DNA from: a bacterium | GTDB lineage: Bacteria > CG2-30-53-67 > CG2-30-70-394 | NCBI GenBank assembly: GCA_024278555.1 | Contig: JAJRSX010000017.1 | Coordinates: 1 to 25,354 of the forward strand | Length of the DNA stretch: 25,354 nucleotides | Direction: 5' to 3' | Shown here: positions 1 through 5,685 of the stretch, piece after piece | Numbering within the stretch: the first letter of the stretch is position 1 | How the letters are laid out: the number at the start of each line of letters is the position of its first letter | Translations under genes and position numbers: made by a program | The notes under the pieces: generated by a model | The model's database searches: none | What the model was told of the DNA's origin: nothing | Seen by the model: the letters and a program-made list of their open reading frames with translations, nothing else

Positions 1-22
1 CGGGGGTACAACCCCCTCCTAC
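1..22 (-). repeat. REP-like palindrome at window edge
   Basis: Read on the minus strand this begins GTAGGAG and continues into a perfect 5-bp stem, GGGGG (12-16 complement) with CCCCC (2-6 complement), around a 5-base loop. The same GTAGG head followed by a G/C palindrome occurs at 20868-20894, 20929-20955 and 23011-23032. It lies downstream of gatB, so it could also act in mRNA 3' end formation, but there is no U-tract. The call as a REP rests on head-plus-palindrome similarity seen by eye. The unit may extend beyond the window. Confidence 0.45.
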
Positions 23-94
23 CACGCGGCCAGAAGTAGGGTTTTGTCACGCCTTCCATGGTCATCTCATCCGGCCCGCAGGGTCGTCCACCCC

Positions 95-1555
95 TCACCC
101 CCCATCCGCCGGAGCCGTAGGCTCCGGCAGCATCTCCCGCAACAGCTTGTTCACCAACGCCGGGTTCGCCTTGCCGCCGGTGGCGCGCATCGTCTGTCCC
201 ACGAAGAAGCCCATGAGCTTGGTCTTGCCCGCCTGGTACTGGGCGAGCTGGGTCGGGTTGTCGTCGAAGACCTGCTGGATGATCGGGCGGAGCGCCTCTG
301 GATCGGCCACCTGCACCAGCCCCTCCTCTTCGACGATCGCCGCCGGCGCCTTGCCGGTGGCGACCATCTTCTCGAAGACGGACTTGGCGATCTTCCCGGA
401 GATGGTCTCCTCCTCGATGAGTCGGATCAAAGCCGCCAAGGCGGCGGCCTCTACCGGCGACTCTTCGACCGATATGCCTAACTTGTTAAGCACCGCGAGG
501 AGCTCCCCGAGGACCCAGTTGGCCGCCCTCTTCGCCTCTTTAACCGCGCCGGCCACCGTCTCGAAGTAGTCGGCGAGGTGGTGGCTCGCCACCAGGGTCG
601 CGGCGTCCTGGGGCGGCAGGCCGTACTCGACCACGAAGCGCTGCTCCTTGTCGGCGGGCAGCTCCGGCAGGGTGGCGCGCACCGCCTCGATCCACTGCTC
701 CGATATCTCCAGGGGCACCAGGTCGGGGTCCGGGAAGTAGCGGTAGTCGTGCGCCTCCTCCTTTGAGCGCATGGAGTAGGTCTTTCCCTCGGCGGTGTTC
801 CACAGGCGGGTCTCCTGCACCACCTCCTTGCCCTGGGCGAGGAGTCGCGCCTGGCGGCGTGCCTCGTAGTCGATCGCGTGGGCCACGTGGCGGAAGGAGT
901 TGAGGTTCTTCACCTCGGCGCGGGTGCCGAAGGTGTCGCTCCCCATCGGGCGGATCGAGACGTTGGCGTCGCAGCGGAAGCTCCCCTCCTCCATGTTGCC
1001 GTCGGAGATCCCCAGGTAGCGGACGATGGAGCGTAGTCGCTTGAGATACGCCGTCGCCTCCTCCGACGAGCGGATGTCCGGCTCGCTGACGATCTCCAAC
1101 AGGGGTACCCCGGCGCGGTTGAGGTCGACATAGCTGTGGTCGTCATCGGCGGCACCGTGGACGTTCTTGCCTGCGTCCTCCTCCATGTGGATCCGGGTGA
1201 GGCCGATGCGCCGGGTCTCCCCCGACTCCAGGTCCGCCTCCACGTAGCCGTGCTCGCAGATCGGCGCCTCGTACTGGGAGATCTGGTACGCCTTGGGCAG
1301 GTCCGGATAGAAGTAGTTCTTCCGCGCCCAGCGCGAGCTCCGGTTGACGGTGCAGCGGGTCGCCAGGCCGAGCTTGATGGCGCAGGTCACCACCTCGCGG
1401 TTGAGGACCGGCAAGACCCCCGGCATCCCCAGGCAGACCGGGCAGGTGTGGCTGTTTGGCGGCGCCCCGAAGGTGGTCGAGCAGCCGCAAAAGATCTTGC
1501 TCTTCGTCTTGAGCTGGGTGTGGACCTCCAGCCCGATTACGGTTTCATACTCCAT
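95..1555 (-). CDS. gatB: Asp-tRNA(Asn)/Glu-tRNA(Gln) amidotransferase subunit B
   Basis: GatB is the tRNA-binding and kinase subunit of the cytoplasmic GatCAB complex. It phosphorylates the carboxylate of misacylated Glu-tRNA(Gln) or Asp-tRNA(Asn), which is then amidated with ammonia from GatA. The 486-residue product has the usual family length. It opens with [14 protein letters not shown] and has the cysteine cluster FCGC (around residues 22-25) plus CPVC (38-41), the zinc site seen in GatB. HMEEDAGK follows near 130, and a C-terminal YqeY-like helical domain ends in a typical LLREMLPEP tail. The ATG start gives the canonical N-terminus, but I see no strong Shine-Dalgarno upstream. It has the same orientation as gatA and gatC but is separated from gatA by 1.7 kb of oppositely oriented accessory DNA, so it must have its own promoter somewhere in 1556-2000. 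The assignment is secure. Confidence 0.97.
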   Translation of the reverse strand: MEYETVIGLEVHTQLKTKSKIFCGCSTTFGAPPNSHTCPVCLGMPGVLPVLNREVVTCAIKLGLATRCTVNRSSRWARKNYFYPDLPKAYQISQYEAPICEHGYVEADLESGETRRIGLTRIHMEEDAGKNVHGAADDDHSYVDLNRAGVPLLEIVSEPDIRSSEEATAYLKRLRSIVRYLGISDGNMEEGSFRCDANVSIRPMGSDTFGTRAEVKNLNSFRHVAHAIDYEARRQARLLAQGKEVVQETRLWNTAEGKTYSMRSKEEAHDYRYFPDPDLVPLEISEQWIEAVRATLPELPADKEQRFVVEYGLPPQDAATLVASHHLADYFETVAGAVKEAKRAANWVLGELLAVLNKLGISVEESPVEAAALAALIRLIEEETISGKIAKSVFEKMVATGKAPAAIVEEEGLVQVADPEALRPIIQQVFDDNPTQLAQYQAGKTKLMGFFVGQTMRATGGKANPALVNKLLREMLPEPTAPADGG

Positions 1556-1989
1556 GGCGGCGAAGCCTAGGGAGGGGGTGGGGGGAAGTCAAAAAGGGGC
1601 GGCTGACCATACATCGTCGGTTGGAAAGCTCGCGCAGAGACCCCGAGGGGGGGCCACGCTTCAGGCGTCACCGGTGCTGCAACGCAGTGGGGACGAGGCC
1701 GGGAAGGCCACTCCATAATTTGAGCCGCATATAGGGCGCGAATGGACGCGAATGGAGGGCACCACCGGTCTGACGTCACCGGTGGGGACCACCGGCGGGC
1801 AACGCGCCTGGGTGGCGGTTCTTTCGCCACGGAAACCACGGGAGGGGCACGGAAGAGTGGGTTGAGCGAACAACCGGGACCCCGCTCCCGGTCGAAGCAC
1901 GGCAAGCGCCACCCCGCTCTCTTGCCCCCGCCGCGTGCTCTCGCCCCTTCCGTGGGTCCCGTGGCCAATTTCCTGCCGGGCAGCAGTGA
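1556..1989. repeat. Gene-free repeat-bearing gap upstream of gatB
   Basis: No convincing gene is visible in these 434 bases; the open frames here have biased, shadow-like composition. It contains: a segment at 1606-1640 that matches 10389-10422 closely; a short tandem repeat GCGAATGGAC (two copies, about 1735-1756); an inverted repeat CCACCGGT/ACCGGTGG (1762-1769 and 1778-1785, 8-base loop); and two arms of a CCACGGAA-type repeat in opposite orientation (about 1826-1858 and 1940-1982). The gatB promoter must lie here or in the flanking fragment, but I cannot point to one with confidence. Confidence 0.6.
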
Positions 1990-2553
1990 ATCCGGGGTCA
2001 ACGCGATCCGCCGCCACCGCCCCTCCTGAGCCCACTGTGGCTTGCCCTCCACGACACCGGCCTCGCCCTCGCCCAGGCGGACCACCGCAGCATCCGTTTC
2101 TACACCATGGCGGCGGCGATCATGACCCGACGTCAGGCGTACTACGCGATCCTGGAACACACCCAACGCCACGGCCTCGCCATCACCGAGTGGCTCGACT
2201 GGTTCCTCGCCACCCTCGAAGCGGCGATCCGTGACGCCCTCGACCAGGTCCGACACCTCCTCCTCAAGGCGCAATTCTGGCGCCACCACGACCGCGCCGC
2301 CCTCAACACCCGGGAGACCAAGCTCCTCAACCGTCTCCTCGATGCCGGTCCGGACGGCTTCGAGGGCGGACTCAACGCCCGCAAGTACATGGGGATGGTC
2401 CCGGTGAGCAAGGCCACGGCCACCCGAGATCTTACCGACCTGCTGGCCAAAGGGTGCCTCCAGCGGCGCCCCGGCGGGGGCCGCAGCACGAGCTACGACC
2501 TCCGCTGGCCGGCGGAGTCTGTCGCAGGAGCACCAGACGACCCGGGGCGGTGA
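1990..2553 (+). pseudogene. C-terminal relic of a Fic/DOC family protein
   Basis: Fic proteins transfer AMP or related groups from nucleotides to target proteins. The open stretch runs from just after a stop at 1987-1989 to the TGA at 2551-2553; an ATG at 2107 gives 148 residues. Homology seems to begin around 2047, before that ATG, with LALAQADHRSIRFYTM, which corresponds to the segment just after the Fic active-site loop. It continues with AYYAILEHTQRHGLAITEWL, a helical segment, and a C-terminal winged-helix-like part ending GGGRSTSYDL, typical of larger Fic proteins. The catalytic HxFxxGNGR motif is absent upstream in any frame I checked. The piece is therefore a 3' fragment, probably inactive as an AMPylase, though a free winged-helix product from 2107 cannot be excluded. 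It sits 35 bp before vapB in the island that splits gatA from gatB. Family recognition is from memory of Fic C-termini. Confidence 0.75.
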
Positions 2554-2588
2554 TTGACGGCCCACAGTTTCACAGTTAGGGTCATTTC
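2551..2588 (+). promoter_or_regulatory. Possible promoter/operator of vapBC
   Basis: TTGACG (2554-2559) resembles a sigma-70 -35 box. It is followed after exactly 17 bases by TAGGGT (2577-2582), a weak -10 that could instead serve as the ribosome-binding site. Two direct CACAGTT copies (2563-2569 and 2571-2577) lie between, a plausible operator for the ribbon-helix-helix antitoxin. The start codon is only 6 bases beyond the proposed -10, which would make the transcript nearly leaderless; this weakens the promoter reading. The region is visibly AT-richer than its surroundings. Confidence 0.35.
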
Positions 2589-2843
2589 ATGAAAAACATC
2601 ACCGTCAGTGTGGACGATGAGACCTACCGTCGCGCACGGATCACCGCCGCCGAACGGGGGCGATCGGTGAGCGCCATGGTGCGTGAGTATCTGGCGAGTC
2701 TCGGGCGGCCGGCCGGTGATGAGGCGGCTCGACAGGAGGCGTGGCAACGGCTGTGGGAGCATGTGGATACCTGCCAGGTGAAGGTGGGAGCACGACCCAC
2801 CCGCGAGCGCACCTATGACGACCGACGCCTTCATCGACACTAA
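2589..2843 (+). CDS. Ribbon-helix-helix antitoxin, VapB-type
   Basis: This 84-residue protein starts MKNITVSVDDETYRRARITA, a classic ribbon-helix-helix beginning: a short beta strand for DNA contacts, then helix A, then RGRSVSAMVREYLASL as helix B. The C-terminal part (residues about 48-84) is charged and would wrap the toxin. Antitoxins of this class neutralise the cognate PIN-domain nuclease and repress their own operon. The gene overlaps the downstream PIN gene by 29 bp (2815-2843), the tight coupling usual for toxin-antitoxin pairs. It is encoded opposite to gatA and gatB. The family assignment is strong; the exact subfamily is not determined. Confidence 0.85.
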   Translation: MKNITVSVDDETYRRARITAAERGRSVSAMVREYLASLGRPAGDEAARQEAWQRLWEHVDTCQVKVGARPTRERTYDDRRLHRH

Positions 2844-3237
2844 CGTCCTCCTCTACGCGGTCTCCACTGCGGCAGAGGAGCGCCGGGAACGGCGCGTCGC
2901 GCGCCGCCTCCTGGAGGTAGACAACTGGGGCCTCTCGGTACAAGTGCTCCAGGAGTTCTACGTCAACGCCACCGGCAAGTTGGCGCAGACGCTCCCGGAG
3001 GGGGAGGCGATGCGTTTTCTCGCCCATCTCATGCGCCGTCCGGTGGTCAACCTGACTCCGGAGCTCTTCCTGCGCGGGGTTGAGCTGAAGGAGCGGTACC
3101 GCATCAGCTACTGGGACGGTGCGATCGTCGCCGCGGCCCTGACCCTGGGCTGCCATACGCTCTACACCCAAGACCTCAACCACGGTCAGGACTACGACGG
3201 CCTCCGCGCCGTCGATCCCTTCCGTCACGAGGAGTAA
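2815..3237 (+). CDS. PIN-domain ribonuclease toxin, VapC-type
   Basis: This 140-residue PIN-domain protein is a Mg2+-dependent ribonuclease; VapC toxins typically cleave tRNA or rRNA and stop growth when the antitoxin is lost. The four acidic positions expected of the fold are visible: D8 in AFIDTNVLLYA, E47 in VLQEFYVNA, D101 in SYWDGAIVAAA and D120 in LYTQDLNHG. The protein is therefore likely active. The start at 2815 overlaps the antitoxin reading frame, giving translational coupling. It ends 5 bases before the stop codon of the convergent gatA, so the island is packed tightly against the housekeeping gene. Function is from family knowledge; the target RNA cannot be read from sequence. 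Confidence 0.9.
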   Translation: MTTDAFIDTNVLLYAVSTAAEERRERRVARRLLEVDNWGLSVQVLQEFYVNATGKLAQTLPEGEAMRFLAHLMRRPVVNLTPELFLRGVELKERYRISYWDGAIVAAALTLGCHTLYTQDLNHGQDYDGLRAVDPFRHEE

Positions 3238-3242
3238 CGCGG

Positions 3243-4709
3243 TTACAGCGCCGGCAGCGGCCGGCCCTGGCCGGTGGCCTCGAAGGCGTGGACCATCGCC
3301 AGGAGCCGCGCCTCATCGAAGTGGCGGCCGATGAGCTGCGCCCCGAGGGGGAGGCCCGCCGCCGTGGTCCCGGTGGGGAAGCTCACCGCCGGCAGACCGG
3401 CGAGGGAGACGGCGATGGTGAAGATATCCGAGAGGTACATGGTGAGCGGGTCGTCGAGCTTCTCCCCGAGGCGGAAGGGGGGGGTCGGCGCGGTCGGGGT
3501 GAGGAGGAGGTCGCACTGCCCAAAGGCGGCGTCGAAGTCGTTGCGGATCAGGGTGCGGACCGCCATTGCCTTGCCGTAGTAGGCGTCGTAGTAGCCGGCC
3601 GACAGGGCAAAAGTGCCGAGCATGATCCGCCGCTTCACCTCGGCACCGAACCCCTCCTCGCGGGTCCGCTTGTAGACATCGAGGAGGTCCTTGCCCTCCT
3701 GGCGGACGCCGTAGCGGATGCCGTCGAAGCGGCCGAGGTTGGAGGAGGCCTCGGCGGTCGCCACCAGGTAGTAGGTGGCCACCGCCTGCTCGGTGTGCGG
3801 CAGCGACACCTCCACGGTGGTCGCCCCGAGGGACTCGTAGGTGGCGATCGCCGCGCGCACCGCCTCTTCCACCGCCGGGTCGAGGCCGCCGCCGAAGTAC
3901 TCCTTGGGGATGCCGATGGTGAGCCCGGCCACCTCGGCCTCCAGGGCCGCCTCGTAGTTGGGGACCGGCTGGCAAGCGGAGGTGGAGTCGTCCGGGTCGT
4001 GGCCGGCGATCACCCCGAGGAGCAGGGCCGCGTCGCGGGCGTCCTTGGTGAGCGGCCCGATCTGGTCCAGCGACGAGGCGAAGGCGACGAGGCCGTTGCG
4101 CGACACCCGGCCATAGGTCGGCTTCAGCCCGACGACGCCGCAGAAGCAGGCGGGCTGGCGGATCGAGCCGCCGGTGTCCGAGCCGAGGGCGGCGAGGCAC
4201 TCGTCGGCGGCCACCGCCGCGGCCGAGCCGCCCGAGGAGCCGCCGGGAACGCGCTCCAGATCGTGCGGGTTGTGGGTCGGGCCGAGGGCGGAGTTCTCGC
4301 ACGACGACCCCATGGCGAACTCGTCCATGTTCGCCTTGCCGAGGATCACCGCCCCGGCCTCCTCCAGGCGGCGGGCCACGAAGCTGTCGTAGACCGGCCG
4401 GAAGTTGGCGAGCAGCTTCGAACCGCAGGTGGTGGGCAGCCCCTGGGTGCAGATGTTGTCCTTCACCGCGATCGGCAGCCCCCACAGGGGCGGCAGGGGG
4501 TCGGGGCGGGCGGCGTCACGGGCGGCCGCCTGCGCCAGGGCCTCGTCGGTGGTGCGGTGGGCAAAGGCGTGGACCGACCCCTCCACCTCCTCGATGCGCG
4601 CCACACACGCCTCGGTGAGCTCCGCGCTGGTCACCTCGCCGGCGGTGACCCGGTCACGGGCCTCGTGGAGGGTGAGGCGGGCGAGGTCGGAGTCCGCGGC
4701 CATGGTCAC
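3243..4709 (-). CDS. gatA: Asp-tRNA(Asn)/Glu-tRNA(Gln) amidotransferase subunit A
   Basis: GatA is the amidase-signature subunit of GatCAB. It hydrolyses glutamine and channels ammonia to the tRNA-bound substrate on GatB. The 488-residue product shows the Ser-cisSer-Lys triad: K83 in [10 protein letters not shown]158 in [14 protein letters not shown] and S182 in [12 protein letters not shown]. Length and end ([17 protein letters not shown]) are typical. The GTG at 4709 overlaps the panD stop codon (4-bp overlap, GTGA), so the two are translationally coupled; an in-frame ATG lies two codons downstream at 4703. It faces vapC convergently with only 5 bp between stops. Assignment is secure; the choice between the two starts is not. 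Confidence 0.97.
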   Translation of the reverse strand: MTMAADSDLARLTLHEARDRVTAGEVTSAELTEACVARIEEVEGSVHAFAHRTTDEALAQAAARDAARPDPLPPLWGLPIAVKDNICTQGLPTTCGSKLLANFRPVYDSFVARRLEEAGAVILGKANMDEFAMGSSCENSALGPTHNPHDLERVPGGSSGGSAAAVAADECLAALGSDTGGSIRQPACFCGVVGLKPTYGRVSRNGLVAFASSLDQIGPLTKDARDAALLLGVIAGHDPDDSTSACQPVPNYEAALEAEVAGLTIGIPKEYFGGGLDPAVEEAVRAAIATYESLGATTVEVSLPHTEQAVATYYLVATAEASSNLGRFDGIRYGVRQEGKDLLDVYKRTREEGFGAEVKRRIMLGTFALSAGYYDAYYGKAMAVRTLIRNDFDAAFGQCDLLLTPTAPTPPFRLGEKLDDPLTMYLSDIFTIAVSLAGLPAVSFPTGTTAAGLPLGAQLIGRHFDEARLLAMVHAFEATGQGRPLPAL

Positions 4710-5086
4710 GCCGCCTCCGCCCGGCCGGCGGTGTGGCGGGCGATGCGGTTGGCGTCGTCCACCAGGACCACGGTGGGGGCGAAGTCATCGGCCACCTCGG
4801 CCTCCCTCAGGTAGCCGTAGGCGAAGAGGATGATCAGGTCGCCGACCTGCACCTTGCGGGCGGCGGCGCCGTTGACGCACATCATCCCGGAGCCGGGCGC
4901 ACCGGGGAGGACGTAGGTCTCGAACCGCTCGCCGTTGTTGATGTCGGCGATGGAGACCTTCTCGTAGGGGCGGATCTGCGCCGCCTCCAGGAGGGTCGAA
5001 TCGACGGTGATCGACCCCTCGTAGTCGATGTTGCAGTCGGTGACCGTGGCCCGGTGGATCTTGGCCTTCAACATGCAACGCAGCAT
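4706..5086 (-). CDS. panD: Aspartate 1-decarboxylase proenzyme
   Basis: PanD makes beta-alanine from L-aspartate for pantothenate and coenzyme A. It is a small pyruvoyl enzyme that cleaves itself between Gly24 and Ser25. The 126-residue protein begins [16 protein letters not shown], and with this ATG (5086) the YEGS motif falls exactly at Y22-E23-G24-S25, as in E. coli. A GTG one codon earlier is possible. [20 protein letters not shown] matches the conserved C-terminal half. An AGGAG lies about 7 bases before the ATG. It sits inside the gat operon between gatC (46-base gap) and gatA (4-bp overlap), an unusual place for it; aspartate as a shared metabolite is the only link I can suggest. Confidence 0.95.
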   Translation of the reverse strand: MLRCMLKAKIHRATVTDCNIDYEGSITVDSTLLEAAQIRPYEKVSIADINNGERFETYVLPGAPGSGMMCVNGAAARKVQVGDLIILFAYGYLREAEVADDFAPTVVLVDDANRIARHTAGRAEAA

Positions 5087-5112
5087 CACGCAACTCCTGC
5101 TAGATCGGGGGG

Positions 5113-5129
5113 TCTACCCTGAGGGTACG
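5113..5129 (-). promoter_or_regulatory. Small hairpin between gatC and panD
   Basis: TACCCTGAGGGTA (5115-5127) is a perfect 5-bp stem with a 3-base loop in the short gap between the gatC stop and the panD start. It may tune the relative expression of gatC and the downstream genes, but without a U-tract it is not a standard terminator. Chance occurrence is possible. Confidence 0.25.
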
Positions 5130-5132
5130 GGT

Positions 5133-5411
5133 CTAGAGGATCCGGGGGACGATGAAGGAGGCGCCGTCGGTGGCGGGGGCGTTGGCGAGGGCCGCCTCGG
5201 TAGGGAGGGAGGGGCGGACGGCGTCGTCGCGGAAGGCCTCGCCGAGGGTTACCGGATGGGTGGTCGGCTCAACGCCGGTGGTGTCGAGTGCTTCGAGTTG
5301 GGCGACATAGTCGAGGATGCGGGTGAGCTGATCGCTCATCGCCGCGGTCTCCTCCTCACCCAGGTCGAGGCGGGCAAGGGCGCCAATCCGTTTGACCTCT
5401 GCCAGATCCAT
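5133..5411 (-). CDS. gatC: Asp-tRNA(Asn)/Glu-tRNA(Gln) amidotransferase subunit C
   Basis: GatC is the small belt-like subunit that wraps GatA and GatB and stabilises the complex. The 92-residue product begins MDLAEVKRIGALARLDL and includes QLTRILDYVAQLEALDTTGV, then a proline-rich stretch with LGEAFRDDAVRPSL and a terminal FIVPRIL, all classic for GatC. A long upstream extension in the same frame (to 6071) is rejected because it runs antisense into glnE and has arginine/serine-rich shadow composition. The ATG at 5411 is preceded by GGTGAGG at a suitable distance. It is the first gene of the gatC-panD-gatA unit and is divergent from glnE. Confidence 0.95.
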   Translation of the reverse strand: MDLAEVKRIGALARLDLGEEETAAMSDQLTRILDYVAQLEALDTTGVEPTTHPVTLGEAFRDDAVRPSLPTEAALANAPATDGASFIVPRIL

Positions 5412-5685
5412 AGAACAGGCCTCACCGTAGACGCCACGCGCCTGGTCGAGAAGGGCGAGGAAGCTAGCACAGGGGTGTTCACCCCACAACAATTCGAATT
5501 CGAAACGGCGGCGCCGTTGCGAAGAGGGGGGCGGCTTTTCACTCCCAGGATCGGGAACCGATTCCCCATGCCACCGGGGGTATGGAGCTGTGGCTGGAGG
5601 AGGGTTGATCGTTGGTTGGCCGGCGCGGTCCCAACCGGCGCACCCGCGTGGTGGATCCGATCGGCGGGGAGCGTAGACTCCGGCG
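5412..5685. promoter_or_regulatory. Divergent gatC/glnE control region with three palindromes
   Basis: These 274 bases separate divergent gatC and glnE. Visible elements: GGGGTGTTCACCCC (5472-5485, 6-bp stem), the AT-rich perfect palindrome TTCGAATTCGAA (5493-5504) and GGGAACCGATTCCC (5553-5566). For gatC a possible promoter on the minus strand is TTGTGG, 17 bases, TAGCTT, overlapping the first palindrome. This is a weak match to consensus. The AT-rich patch stands out in a very GC-rich background. I do not recognise the regulator that would bind these sites. Confidence 0.4.

Noticed and set aside
1567-2565. 332-codon minus-strand frame over the island
   Set aside because: It runs opposite the Fic relic and through repeats; composition is Arg/Gly/Pro-rich with no recognisable domain.
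3288-4814. 508-codon open frame opposite gatA
   Set aside because: Antisense to a fully recognisable gatA; its translation is low-complexity Gly/Arg/Val/Glu-rich, as expected from high-GC codon bias.
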